Shown: positions 44,215 through 53,174 of the stretch, piece by piece
Layout: the number at the start of each line of letters is the position of its first letter
How positions within the stretch are numbered: the stretch's first letter is position 1
NCBI RefSeq assembly: GCF_033542235.1
Contig: NZ_JAWRCU010000014.1
Coordinates: 104,054 to 168,053, forward strand
Length of the DNA stretch: 64,000 nt
Origin: JAWRCU01 sp033542235
GTDB lineage: Bacteria; Pseudomonadota; Alphaproteobacteria; Rhizobiales; Rhizobiaceae
Direction: 5' to 3'
Notes under the pieces: generated by a model
Seen by the model: the letters and a program-made list of their open reading frames with translations, nothing else
Databases searched by the model: none
What the model was told of the DNA's origin: nothing
Program-made: the position numbers and the translations under genes

Positions 44215-45395
44215 GCTCGACGTTCCGTATCAAGGACGTACGTGTCTACAACGTCAGGCCCAGCGAGAAGGCCGGAACATACTTCAGATCCGGAGAGAGC
44301 CGGCACTGGCTGGTCGACAGCCTCATCTCCAACCCCATGTCCGGCCATGCGAGATATCGGGAAAAGCGGTCGAGCTGGGGCATCGGCGTGCTGGGCGCCA
44401 TCGTGGTCGAGATCGAAACCGATGACGGCACGGTCGGCGTCGCGACCGGCTCAGGCGGCGTCCCGGCGGCCTGGCTGATCAGGCATCATTTCGCCCGTTT
44501 CCTCATCGGCGAGGATGCGCGCAAGACCAATATGCTGTGGGACCAGCTCTATCGCGCATCACTGCCCTACGGACGCAAGGGCGTGCCGATCATGGCCATC
44601 AGCGCGGTGGACCTGGCGCTCTGGGACCTGATCGGCAAGGTGCGCCGCGAGCCGGTCTACAACCTTATCGGCGGCCTGGCCCGCGACGAGATAACCTTCT
44701 ATTGCACCGGTCCGGCTCCGGATGCCGTCAAGGCCTTGGGTTTCTGGGGCGCCAAGGTGCCGCTTCCCCACAGCCATTTCGACGGCGAAGAAGGACTGGC
44801 CAGAAACGTGCAGTTCCTGACGGAGCACCGCGCGGCCGTCGGTCCGGATTTTCCGCTCATGGTCGACTGCTACATGTCGCTCACGGTCGATTACGCGATC
44901 CGCCTCGCCGAAGCCTGCAAGCCGCTCGCCATCCATTGGTGGGAAGAGGTGCTCTCGCCCGATGACGTCGAGGGCTTTCGCGCCATCAAGCAGGCACATC
45001 CGACCATCAAGTGGACGACGGGGGAGCATGAATACACCCGGTATGGATTCCGGCGGCTGATAGAGGAACGCACCCTCGACATCGTCCAGCCCGACGTCAT
45101 GTGGGTCGGGGGACTAACCGAGCTCATAAGGATCGCCGCGCACGCCTCGGCCTACGACATCCCGGTCGTGCCACACGGCAGCGGCCCCTATTCGTATCAT
45201 TTCATCGCCAGCCAGGCCGGGCCAGCCTTCTGCGAATATGTTGCCGCCAGCCCGGACGGCCGTTCCATCGCCCCCGTTTTCGGCGATCTCCTGGAAGGTG
45301 AGCCGATGCCGCAGAATGGCAAGCTGAGACTCTCCGACGCACCTGGATTCGGCATGACGCTTGCCGACCGCGCCGCACTGGAAATCGTTTCGTGA
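44211..45395 (+). CDS. rhmD: L-rhamnonate dehydratase (enolase superfamily)
   Basis: 394 residues. N-terminal specificity region RIKDVRVYNVRPSEKAGTYF. Metal ligands are visible: Asp in MVDCYMSLTVDYA, Glu in HWWEEVLSPDD and Glu in WTTGEHEYTRYGFR. The catalytic His is in VVPHGSGPYSYH. It dehydrates L-rhamnonate to 2-keto-3-deoxy-L-rhamnonate. It overlaps the mutarotase gene by four bases and fixes the pathway as non-phosphorylative, unlike the kinase route encoded with RhaSTPQ in R. leguminosarum. Confidence 0.92.
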   Translation: MSSTFRIKDVRVYNVRPSEKAGTYFRSGESRHWLVDSLISNPMSGHARYREKRSSWGIGVLGAIVVEIETDDGTVGVATGSGGVPAAWLIRHHFARFLIGEDARKTNMLWDQLYRASLPYGRKGVPIMAISAVDLALWDLIGKVRREPVYNLIGGLARDEITFYCTGPAPDAVKALGFWGAKVPLPHSHFDGEEGLARNVQFLTEHRAAVGPDFPLMVDCYMSLTVDYAIRLAEACKPLAIHWWEEVLSPDDVEGFRAIKQAHPTIKWTTGEHEYTRYGFRRLIEERTLDIVQPDVMWVGGLTELIRIAAHASAYDIPVVPHGSGPYSYHFIASQAGPAFCEYVAASPDGRSIAPVFGDLLEGEPMPQNGKLRLSDAPGFGMTLADRAALEIVS

Positions 45396-45442
45396 TCGGA
45401 CTTGACGTTTGACGGTCACGAACGAACCGGCTCGAGAAAGGA

Positions 45443-45660
45443 AATGTCACCCGGGTCACTGGCGCCGGCAACGGCATAGGGCGACCCTGCGCGACCGTCA
45501 CCGACAGGGCGGCGCCCGCGTCGCGCTCACGAGGCGGCGGCTCGCCCGCTTCCGGCAATGCGCGCGCACCGAGGCGGGGGCATCCTCCACATTGCTTCGT
45601 AGGCCGGCGTTTCACTGCAGCCTGTGAGCGGACAGAACCTGCCGTGCGGAGAGGCCGATC
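45443..45660 (+). pseudogene. Remnant of a short-chain dehydrogenase gene after rhmD
   Basis: From 45455 one frame reads VTGAGNGIGR, the SDR cofactor motif. At about 45481 the similarity continues in another frame as ATLRDRHRQGGARVAL, the expected next helix and strand. Further on (about 45575-45640) GGILHIAS, a stop, and AGVSLQPVSG resemble the catalytic serine region (IASxAG). The frameshift, stop and a missing middle show a decayed gene. Same strand and ~50 bases after rhmD, so it was probably an operon member. Bases 45661-45790 show no clear gene. Confidence 0.65.
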
Positions 45661-45797
45661 GTCCAAGGTCAGGTCGAAGCCTGTCTTTCCGATTTCCGAG
45701 CGCTGGTTGGCGTCTTGACAAGTTGCACTCACGGCCTCGCTGGTCGTGAAACTCTTGGCCGAACGGAAATTCACAACCTCGCGATACCCTCTCACAC

Positions 45798-45826
45798 TTG
45801 CAATTTTCCCCCACATCCCCTATTTC
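45798..45826 (+). promoter_or_regulatory. Possible promoter of the rimP-nusA-infB operon
   Basis: TTGCAA at 45798-45803 and TATTTC at 45821-45826 are 17 bp apart, upstream of the leader hairpin. Only a moderate match to a housekeeping promoter. Confidence 0.3.
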
Positions 45827-45854
45827 CATCGTAAATTCTTGGTCGGTATGACGA

Positions 45855-45885
45855 AGAGTGGGTCCCCCGGGTCCCGCTCTTTTTT
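45855..45885 (+). terminator. Intrinsic-terminator hairpin in the rimP leader
   Basis: AGAG-T-GGG-T-CC pairs with GG-T-CCC-G-CTCT around a CCCG loop (45855-45880), directly followed by TTTTTT. It ends only ~20 bases before the rimP start. Nothing upstream on this strand needs a terminator there except the decayed SDR gene, so it is a good candidate for an attenuator that senses NusA, encoded downstream. Confidence 0.75.
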
Positions 45886-45906
45886 ATTACCGCCGCTGGA
45901 GACTTG

Positions 45907-46554
45907 ATGAACGCCACGGCAGCTGTCGATATGAATGACGACCGCATCGTCCGCGAAAGCGGCACTGATGCGCGCATTGCGTCGATCGTCGGGCCGGTGC
46001 TTCGCGCCATGGGCTTCCGCCTGGTGCGGGTCCGACTCACTTCGCAGAACGGGCTCACCCTGCAGATCATGGCCGAGCGCGAAGACGGTACGATGACCGT
46101 CGAGGATTGCGAGGAGGTGAGCAGGGCTGTCTCGCCGGCTCTCGACGTTGAGGACCCGGTCGATAAGGCCTATCATCTGGAAATCTCGTCGCCCGGCATC
46201 GATCGCCCGCTGGTGCGCAAGTCGGATTTCAAGGCTGCGCTCGGCCATCTGGTGAAGCTCGAGACCTCGATCCTCGTCGGCGACCGCAAGCGCTTTCGCG
46301 GCAAGATCGCCGAGGTTGACGAGGACGGATTCGTCATCGAGCGCGACGTGCCGGCCTATGGTGAAGAGCCGTCGACGCGCGTGCCGTTCGAGGCCGTCGC
46401 CGAGGCGAGATTGGTGCTGACCGACGATCTTATCCGCGCCGCCCTCAAAGAGGACAAGAAGGCACGGCAGGACCGCAAGAAAGAACGCAGGGCCCCGAAG
46501 GGCAGCGAAGACCACGATGCCGGCAACACGCCCGGCGAAGAACAGGACGATTGA
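45907..46554 (+). CDS. rimP: Ribosome maturation factor RimP
   Basis: 215 residues from ATG 45907, with GGAGA just upstream. RLVRVRLTSQNGLTLQIMAERED, EDCEEVSRAVSPALDVEDPV and YHLEISSPGIDRPL are family-defining. The C-terminus has a charged extension (KEDKKARQDRKKERR...) seen in Rhizobiales. It helps assemble the 30S subunit. First gene of the rimP-nusA-ylxR-infB operon, 44 bases before nusA. Confidence 0.95.
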   Translation: MNATAAVDMNDDRIVRESGTDARIASIVGPVLRAMGFRLVRVRLTSQNGLTLQIMAEREDGTMTVEDCEEVSRAVSPALDVEDPVDKAYHLEISSPGIDRPLVRKSDFKAALGHLVKLETSILVGDRKRFRGKIAEVDEDGFVIERDVPAYGEEPSTRVPFEAVAEARLVLTDDLIRAALKEDKKARQDRKKERRAPKGSEDHDAGNTPGEEQDD

Positions 46555-46598
46555 TTTTCAGCGAGGCAGGCTGAGCCGCCTCGCCAAGGGAGACCAAA

Positions 46599-48200
46599 AT
46601 GGTAGTCAGTGCAAACAGGCTGGAGCTTCTGCAGATCGCCGATGCGGTCGCCCGCGAAAAGGCGATCGACAAGACCATCGTGATTTCCGCGATGGCCGAT
46701 GCGATCCAGAAGGCGGCGCGCGCCCGCTACGGCCAGGAGACCAACATCCGCGCGGACATCAACCCGAATACGGGCGAAATGAAGCTGCAGCGCCTGATGG
46801 AAGTGGTCGAGAACGTCGAAGACTTCGCCAAGCAGATTTCGGTGCAGGATGCGCGGCTACGCAACCCGGACGCGCAGGTCGGCGATTTCATCGCCGAGCA
46901 GCTGCCGCCGATGGATTTCGGCCGCATCGCCGCCCAGTCGGCCAAGCAGGTGATCGTGCAGAAGGTGCGCGAGGCCGAGCGCGACCGTCAGTATGAGGAA
47001 TACAAGGACCGTATCGGCGAGATCGTCAACGGCACCGTGAAGCGCGTCGAATACGGCAATGTGATCGTCGATCTCGGCCGCGGCGAGGCGATCATCCGCC
47101 GCGACGAGCTGATCCCGCGCGAGAATTTCAAGTATGGCGACCGCGTGCGCGCCTATGTCTATGACGTGCGCCGCGAGCAGCGCGGCCCGCAGATCTTCCT
47201 GTCGCGCACGCATCCGCAGTTCATGGCGAAGCTCTTCACCATGGAGGTGCCGGAGATCTATGACGGCATCATCGAGATCAAGTCGGTCGCCCGCGACCCG
47301 GGCTCGCGCGCCAAGATCGCGGTGATCTCGCGCGATAGCTCGATCGATCCAGTCGGCGCCTGCGTCGGCATGCGCGGCAGCCGCGTCCAGGCAGTGGTCG
47401 GCGAGCTGCAGGGCGAGAAGATCGACATCATCCCGTGGTCGCAGGACGCGGCATCCTTCATCGTCAACGCGCTGCAGCCGGCGGAAGTCGCCAAGGTGGT
47501 GCTGGACGAGGATGCTGAACGCATCGAGGTGGTCGTTCCCGACGATCAGCTTTCGCTTGCGATCGGCCGTCGTGGCCAGAACGTGCGGCTTGCCTCGCAA
47601 CTCACCGGCTGGGACATCGACATCCTCACCGAGCAGGAAGAGTCCGAGCGCCGCCAGAAGGAGTTCGCCGAGCGCTCGAAGCTCTTCATGGGGGCGCTCA
47701 ACGTCGACGAGATGGTCGGACAGGTGCTCGCCTCGGAAGGCTTCACCAGTGTCGAGGAGGTCGCCTATGTCGATTCCGACGAGATCTCTTCGATCGACGG
47801 CTTCGACGAGGAAACCGCATCCGAGATCCAGTCGCGCGCCCGCGACTATCTGGAGAAGATCGAGGCCGAGCACGACTCCAAGCGCAAGGAGCTCGGCGTC
47901 AAGGACGAGCTGCGCGAGATCCCGGGCATGACGACTGCCATGATGGTCGCGCTCGGCGAGGACGGCGTGAAGACAGTCGAGGACTTCGCCGGCTATGCCG
48001 TCGACGACCTTGTCGGCTGGAAGGAGCGCAAGGACGGCGAGACCAAGGTCTACCCGGGCGTGCTCGCCAATTTCGGCGTCTCGCGCGCCGATGCCGAGCA
48101 GATGGTCATGGCGGCGCGGCTCAAGGCAGGCTGGATCAGTGAAGAGGATCTCGCCGCCGAAGCCGAGGAGCCGGTCGAAGAGGAGGCTGCCGGTGCGTGA
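46599..48200 (+). CDS. nusA: Transcription termination/antitermination factor NusA
   Basis: 533 residues. N-terminal RNAP-binding domain (to ~125), S1 domain (GEIVNGTVKRVEYGNVIVDLGRGE), KH1/KH2 (DPVGACVGMRGSRVQAVVGEL and LSLAIGRRGQNVRLASQLTGW) and two C-terminal acidic HhH repeats (VGQVLASEGFTSVEEVAY, then the equivalent around MVALGEDGVKTVEDFAGY). It binds RNA polymerase and nascent RNA to control pausing and termination. It could feed back on the leader hairpin before rimP. Confidence 0.97.
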   Translation: MVVSANRLELLQIADAVAREKAIDKTIVISAMADAIQKAARARYGQETNIRADINPNTGEMKLQRLMEVVENVEDFAKQISVQDARLRNPDAQVGDFIAEQLPPMDFGRIAAQSAKQVIVQKVREAERDRQYEEYKDRIGEIVNGTVKRVEYGNVIVDLGRGEAIIRRDELIPRENFKYGDRVRAYVYDVRREQRGPQIFLSRTHPQFMAKLFTMEVPEIYDGIIEIKSVARDPGSRAKIAVISRDSSIDPVGACVGMRGSRVQAVVGELQGEKIDIIPWSQDAASFIVNALQPAEVAKVVLDEDAERIEVVVPDDQLSLAIGRRGQNVRLASQLTGWDIDILTEQEESERRQKEFAERSKLFMGALNVDEMVGQVLASEGFTSVEEVAYVDSDEISSIDGFDEETASEIQSRARDYLEKIEAEHDSKRKELGVKDELREIPGMTTAMMVALGEDGVKTVEDFAGYAVDDLVGWKERKDGETKVYPGVLANFGVSRADAEQMVMAARLKAGWISEEDLAAEAEEPVEEEAAGA

Positions 48201-48229
48201 CATGAGCGCGCGCCGGGCCGGAGAAGTTC

Positions 48230-48889
48230 GTGGACGAGATGAACGATCGCACATGCATCGTCACGCGCAAGGCAGGCGCGGCGGATGATCTGATCCGCTT
48301 CGTCGTCGGGCCGGATTCGGCCCTCGTTCCCGATCTGAAAGGAAATCTGCCCGGCCGCGGTTGCTGGGTCACGGCCGATCGCCTACATGTGGATCGCGCG
48401 GCCCAGAGGAAGCTCTTTGCGCGTGCGCTCAAGGCTGAAGTAAAGGTTCCCGCCGATCTGGGCGAGATGGTCGATCGGCTGCTTGCCAAGGGAGCGCTCG
48501 GTGCGCTGGGGCTGGCTCGCAAGGCTGGAGCGGTTGCAATGGGCGCCGCCAAGGTCGAGGCGGCGGTCCGATCGGGCGAGGCGCTCGCTGTGCTGCATGC
48601 CTTTGAAGCCTCGCCGGACGGCGTGCGCAAGATTACGCAGGCGCGGCGCGCAACGGCGCTGATCGGCGGGCCGCAAATTCTGGCCTACAAACTTTTTTCG
48701 GAAGCCGAAATCGGTTTGGCATTGGGCGGGGCAAATGTGATACATGCTGCCGTTCTCGCGGGCGACGCGGGCAGGGCGGCGCTCAGGCGCCTCGTCGCGC
48801 TTGACCGTTACCGGGGCGGCACTCCGGATGAGCAGGCAACAGGTGCGGCAGTTGCCGATGAAGAATTGGCCGCAGAGGATACGGAATGA
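48230..48889 (+). CDS. RNA-binding protein: YlxR (DUF448) domain fused to an L7Ae-like domain
   Basis: 219 residues from GTG 48230, with GGAGAAG upstream. The N-terminal YlxR domain reads RTCIVTRKAGAADDLIRFVV...LPGRGCWVTADR. From ~85 an L7Ae/L30e-like half follows (LLAKGALGALGLARKAGAVAMGAAKVEAAVRSGEALAVLHA). The two-domain form is usual in alphaproteobacteria. It lies between nusA and infB; the ATGA at 48886 couples it to infB. Confidence 0.88.
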   Translation: MDEMNDRTCIVTRKAGAADDLIRFVVGPDSALVPDLKGNLPGRGCWVTADRLHVDRAAQRKLFARALKAEVKVPADLGEMVDRLLAKGALGALGLARKAGAVAMGAAKVEAAVRSGEALAVLHAFEASPDGVRKITQARRATALIGGPQILAYKLFSEAEIGLALGGANVIHAAVLAGDAGRAALRRLVALDRYRGGTPDEQATGAAVADEELAAEDTE

Positions 48890-51453
48890 GCGATACGAAG
48901 ACGGGTGACGAAAAGACGCTGAGCGTCAACACCAAGAAGACGCTGACGCTGAAGCGCCCCGGCATGGAGCAGGGCACTGTCCGGCAGAACTTTTCGCACG
49001 GCCGCGTGAAGTCCGTCGTCGTCGAGACGAAGAAGCGTAAGTTCGCCCGGCCGGACGAGAAGCCCGAAGCCGCGCCGGCTGTTTCGCTGTTCAAGCCGAA
49101 GGCTCCGGCAGTGACGCCTCAGCCACAGGAAAAGGCACACGAACCTCCCAAGGCGCCGCCGCCGCAGGCGCCCGAGCGCTCGGGCATGGTGCTGACAGAT
49201 CTGTCGAGCGAGGAGATCGAGGCGCGCCGTCGGGCCCTCGAAGGCTCGAAGGCACGCGAGGTCGAGGAGCGCCGCCGCGCAGCCGAGGACGCCAAGCGCC
49301 GCGCCGAGGAAGAAGAGCGCCGCCGCCGCGAGCGCGAGGAATCCGCGCGCCGCCAGGCCGAGGAAGAGGCGCGCATTCTTGCCGAGGCTGAGGCGCGCCG
49401 CCGCTCTGAGGAAGAAGCGCGCCGCCGGACGCCTCAGGCGGATGCCGCGCCGGCTGCCGAGGAAGAGGAAGAGGAACGTCGTCCGGTTGCTCGCGGGCCG
49501 GTGAAGCGTATCGTCAAGCCGGAGGTCGCCAAGCCTGTCAAGGCCAAGGGTGAGGAAGATCGCCGCCGGGGCAACAAGCTGACGCTCAACCGCGCGCTGT
49601 CCGATGACGATGCGCCGGGCCGCTCGCTGTCCTCGATGCGACGCCGCCAGGAGAAATTCAAGCGGGCGATGCACCAGGAGCCTCGCGAGAAGATCTCGCG
49701 CGAGGTGGTGCTGCCCGAGACGATCACCATCCAGGATCTGGCGGGCCGCATGTCGGAACGCGCTGTCGACGTCGTCAAATTCTTCATGAAGCAGGGCCAG
49801 ATCATGAAGCCCGGCGACGTGATCGACGCCGACACCGCCGAGCTGATCGCCAGCGAGTTCGGCCACACCGTCAAGCGTGTTGCGGAGTCCGATATCGAGG
49901 AGGGTCTGTTCAACCTCACCGACAATCCGGAAGATCTTGAGCCGCGGCCCCCGGTGGTCACCATCATGGGCCACGTCGACCACGGCAAGACCTCGCTGCT
50001 CGATGCGATCCGCAACGCCAATGTCGTGGCGGGCGAGGCCGGTGGCATCACCCAGCATATCGGCGCCTATCAGGTCGAGAAGAACGGACAGAAGATCACC
50101 TTCATCGACACGCCCGGCCACGCTGCCTTCACGGCGATGCGTGCCCGCGGCGCGCAGGCGACGGATATCGCCGTGCTGGTCGTTGCGGCCGATGACAGCG
50201 TCATGCCGCAGACGGTGGAATCCATCAACCACGCGAGAGCGGCGGGTGTGCCGATTATCGTGGCGATCAACAAGATCGACAAGCCGTCGGCCAACCCGCA
50301 GAAGGTGCGCACGCAATTGCTGCAGCACGAGGTCGTGGTCGAGGAAATGGGCGGCGAGACGCTGGACGTCGAGGTGTCGGCCGTCAAGGGCACCAATCTC
50401 GACAAGCTGCTCGAGGCTATCCTGCTCCAGGCGGAGCTGCTTGACCTCAAGGCTAACCCCGACCGCCCTGCCGAGGGCGTGATTATCGAGGCAAAGCTGG
50501 ACAAGGGCCGCGGTCCGGTGGCGACCGTGCTCGTCCAGGCCGGCTCGCTGATGCCGGGCGATATCTTGGTCGCCGGCAACGAGTGGGGCCGCGTGCGCGC
50601 GCTGATCAACGACCGCGGGGAGCACATTCCCGAGGCGCTGCCGTCGATGCCGGTCGAGATCCTCGGCCTGCAGGGAACGCCGCAGGCGGGCGACCGCTTC
50701 GCCGTCGTCACCAACGAGGCACGCGCCCGCGAGGTCACCGAGTACCGTCAGCGGCTCGCCCGCGAGAAGGCGGTCGCCAAGCACGTCGGCCAGCGCGGCT
50801 CGCTCGAGCAGATGATGTCGCAGCTTCAGACCGCCGGCGTGAAGGAGTTCCCGCTCGTCATCAAGGGCGACGTGCAGGGCTCGATCGAGGCGATCGTCAA
50901 TGCGCTGGACAAGCTCGGCACCGACGAGGTGCGCGCCCGTATCGTCCATTCGGGCGCCGGGGCGATCACCGAAACCGACGTCTCGCTGGCCGAGACATCG
51001 GGCGCGGCGATCATCGGCTTCAACGTGCGTGCCAACGCGCAGGCGCGTGACGCTGCCGAAAAGGCCGGCATCGAGATCCGTTACTACAATATCATCTACA
51101 ATCTCGTGGATGACGTGAAGGCGGCGATGTCGGGCCTGCTCTCGCCGGAGCGGCGCGAAACCTTCCTCGGCAATGCCGAGATCCTCGAGGTGTTCAACAT
51201 CACGAAGGTCGGCAAGGTGGCCGGTTGCCGTGTCACCGAAGGCAAGGTCGAGCGCGGCGCGGGCGTACGCCTGATCCGCGACCACGTCGTCATCCACGAG
51301 GGCACGCTGAAGACGCTCAAGCGCTTCAAGGACGAGGTCGCCGAGGTGCCCGTCGGCCAGGAATGCGGCATGGCCTTCGCCAATTACGAAGACATCCGTG
51401 CAGGCGACGTCATCGAGTGCTATCGCGTCGAAATGGTGACGCGCACTCTTTAA
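48886..51453 (+). CDS. infB: Translation initiation factor IF-2
   Basis: 855 residues. The first ~250 residues are an Ala/Glu/Arg-rich, mostly helical extension (EEIEARRRALEGSKAREVEERRRAAEDAKRRAEEE region in short repeats). IF2_N comes next (ETITIQDLAGRMSERAVDVVKFF), then the GTPase: GHVDHGKTSLLDAI, DTPGHAAF, NKIDKP. Domains III and IV with the fMet-tRNA-binding end (AGDVIECYRVEMVTRTL) are complete. It places initiator tRNA on the 30S subunit. Confidence 0.97.
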   Translation: MSDTKTGDEKTLSVNTKKTLTLKRPGMEQGTVRQNFSHGRVKSVVVETKKRKFARPDEKPEAAPAVSLFKPKAPAVTPQPQEKAHEPPKAPPPQAPERSGMVLTDLSSEEIEARRRALEGSKAREVEERRRAAEDAKRRAEEEERRRREREESARRQAEEEARILAEAEARRRSEEEARRRTPQADAAPAAEEEEEERRPVARGPVKRIVKPEVAKPVKAKGEEDRRRGNKLTLNRALSDDDAPGRSLSSMRRRQEKFKRAMHQEPREKISREVVLPETITIQDLAGRMSERAVDVVKFFMKQGQIMKPGDVIDADTAELIASEFGHTVKRVAESDIEEGLFNLTDNPEDLEPRPPVVTIMGHVDHGKTSLLDAIRNANVVAGEAGGITQHIGAYQVEKNGQKITFIDTPGHAAFTAMRARGAQATDIAVLVVAADDSVMPQTVESINHARAAGVPIIVAINKIDKPSANPQKVRTQLLQHEVVVEEMGGETLDVEVSAVKGTNLDKLLEAILLQAELLDLKANPDRPAEGVIIEAKLDKGRGPVATVLVQAGSLMPGDILVAGNEWGRVRALINDRGEHIPEALPSMPVEILGLQGTPQAGDRFAVVTNEARAREVTEYRQRLAREKAVAKHVGQRGSLEQMMSQLQTAGVKEFPLVIKGDVQGSIEAIVNALDKLGTDEVRARIVHSGAGAITETDVSLAETSGAAIIGFNVRANAQARDAAEKAGIEIRYYNIIYNLVDDVKAAMSGLLSPERRETFLGNAEILEVFNITKVGKVAGCRVTEGKVERGAGVRLIRDHVVIHEGTLKTLKRFKDEVAEVPVGQECGMAFANYEDIRAGDVIECYRVEMVTRTL

Positions 51454-51493
51454 GCGCGAACGTTGGCGATCCCTCTGGGGCGATCGCATATGC

Positions 51494-51672
51494 AGGCGCG
51501 GCGCCGGTGTCTCCCTCCCCCTTGTGGGGAGGGATTCAGGGTGGGGGTCCGACGCGCGCCAATCCAAGCCGGAGATGCCGTCTGCTTCAGCCAACCTCGC
51601 AGGGTATTCGCCTGGGCACCCCCACCCTGAATCCCTCCCCACAAGGGGGAGGGGGGCACTGGCGCCGCGCCA
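51494..51672. repeat. Palindromic intergenic repeat, family B copy 3
   Basis: Complete copy: GGCGCGGCGCCGGTGTCTCCC with CTCCCCCTTGTGGGGAGGG on the left, complementary CTCCCCACAAGGGGGAGGGG and GGCGCCGCGCC on the right, the centre as at 9.1 kb. It fills most of the 343-base gap between infB and rbfA, which in many bacteria are nearly adjacent. Confidence 0.87.
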
Positions 51673-51796
51673 CAGATACGCACACCAGAGCCGAGCGCCT
51701 TTGGCCTTCCGACTGCCGAGGTTTTGGGCCATGGTGGCCGAAACTTGCGGCGAGACATCGCCGTTTGATGTGACAGATGAACCACTGGATTGAAAG

Positions 51797-52210
51797 ATGA
51801 AGCACGAACGCGCAAGCGGTCCCAGCCAGCGCCAGCTGCGCGTGGGCGAGCAGGTGCGGCACGCGCTGTCGGAGCTGCTGCAGCGCGGGGAAATCCGCGA
51901 CGACCTTCTGGAGAAGACCGTGGTTTCGATCTCGGAGGTGCGGATGTCGCCTGATCTGAAGGTGGCGACCGCTTTCGTCGCGCCGCTCGGCGCGGCGGAC
52001 GACGAAGCCGTCGTCGAGGCGTTCAATCGCAACGCCCGGTTCATCCGCGGCCGCATGGGCCCGGCGCTCAGGCAGATGAAATACATGCCCGAGTTTCGCT
52101 TTCGGCTCGACACGAGCTACGACAATTTCGCAAAGATCGATCGGCTCTTGCGCTCGCCCGAGGTGGCAAGGGATCTGGACAAGGAGAACGGGAATGAGGG
52201 CGACGAGTAG
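51797..52210 (+). CDS. rbfA: Ribosome-binding factor A
   Basis: 137 residues. QRQLRVGEQVRHALSELLQRGEI, VVSISEVRMSPDLKVATAFV and the KH-like end MKYMPEFRFRLDTSYDNFAKIDRLL match the family. It is a cold-shock-linked 30S assembly factor binding 16S rRNA. It is followed after 18 bases by truB. Confidence 0.95.
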   Translation: MKHERASGPSQRQLRVGEQVRHALSELLQRGEIRDDLLEKTVVSISEVRMSPDLKVATAFVAPLGAADDEAVVEAFNRNARFIRGRMGPALRQMKYMPEFRFRLDTSYDNFAKIDRLLRSPEVARDLDKENGNEGDE

Positions 52211-52228
52211 GCGCATCGGAGCAGGCTG

Positions 52229-53164
52229 ATGGCACGGCGCGGCAAGAAAAAGGGTCGGCCGGTTTCCGGCTGGGTGGTGCTGGACAAGCCCTTCGGCATG
52301 GGCTCAACCGAGGCCGTCTCCAAGGTGAAATGGCTGTTCCAGGCCGACAAGGCCGGTCATGCCGGCACGCTCGACCCGCTCGCCTCGGGCATGCTGCCGA
52401 TCGCGCTCGGCGAAGCGACGAAGACCGTGCCTTATGTGATGGATGGCGCCAAGGTCTACCGCTTCACCGTCGCCTGGGGCGAGGAGCGCTCGACCGACGA
52501 CCTCGAGGGCCATGTCACCAAGAGCTCCGAGCGCCGGCCCGACGAAGCTGAAATCCGTGCGCTGCTGCCGAAATATACCGGCATCATCATGCAGACGCCG
52601 CCGCAATTCTCCGCCGTCAAGATCGACGGCGCCCGCGCCTATGACCTTGCCCGCGATGGCGAAGCCATCGATATCCCGCCGCGCGAGGTGGAGATCGGCC
52701 GCTTCGACCTGATCTCGCATGAGGGCGACCGCACCGTCTTCGAGATCGAATGCGGCAAGGGCACCTATGTGCGCTCATTGGCGCGCGACATGGGTCGCGA
52801 CCTCGCTTCCTTCGGCCATATCGCCGAGTTGAGGCGCGAGGAGGTCGAACCGTTCACGCCGGACGACCTGGTCACGGTGAGCGAGCTGGAGGAAGCCTTG
52901 CAGCGGGATCAAGAAAGCGAGAATCGCTTCGCCTCCATCGACGAACTCATCGTCGAGACGGCGGCCGCGCTCGAATATTTGCCGCAGATCGCGGTGACCG
53001 ACGATGCCGCTTCGCGCATCCGGCTTGGCAACGCGGTCATCATTCGCGGCCGCGATGCCCCGATCGAAGCGGAGGAAGCCTGCGCCACCGCCCGCGGCAG
53101 GCTCATCGCCATCGGCGCGATCGAGGCCGGCATGTTCAAGCCGAAACGGGTTTTCGCAGGCTGA
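52229..53164 (+). CDS. truB: tRNA pseudouridine(55) synthase
   Basis: 311 residues. Catalytic aspartate in KAGHAGTLDPLASGMLPIALG. YRFTVAWGEERSTDDLEG and ECGKGTYVRSLARDMG are conserved. It makes pseudouridine 55 in the T-loop of most tRNAs. rpsO usually follows directly in this cluster; here a corA gene is inserted between them. Confidence 0.97.
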   Translation: MARRGKKKGRPVSGWVVLDKPFGMGSTEAVSKVKWLFQADKAGHAGTLDPLASGMLPIALGEATKTVPYVMDGAKVYRFTVAWGEERSTDDLEGHVTKSSERRPDEAEIRALLPKYTGIIMQTPPQFSAVKIDGARAYDLARDGEAIDIPPREVEIGRFDLISHEGDRTVFEIECGKGTYVRSLARDMGRDLASFGHIAELRREEVEPFTPDDLVTVSELEEALQRDQESENRFASIDELIVETAAALEYLPQIAVTDDAASRIRLGNAVIIRGRDAPIEAEEACATARGRLIAIGAIEAGMFKPKRVFAG

Positions 53165-53174
53165 CGAAAACTCA

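Noticed and set aside
45661..45790. Minus-strand peptide containing NFRSAKSFTTSEAVSATCQD
   Set aside because: Looks protein-like for ~45 codons, but it has no supported start and continues into the SDR remnant and repeats of another frame; kept only as a possible fragment.
48808..52113. 1101-codon minus-strand frame opposite infB
   Set aside because: Antisense to infB and crossing the family B repeat; His/Leu/Asp/Arg-rich composition typical of antisense frames in high-GC DNA.
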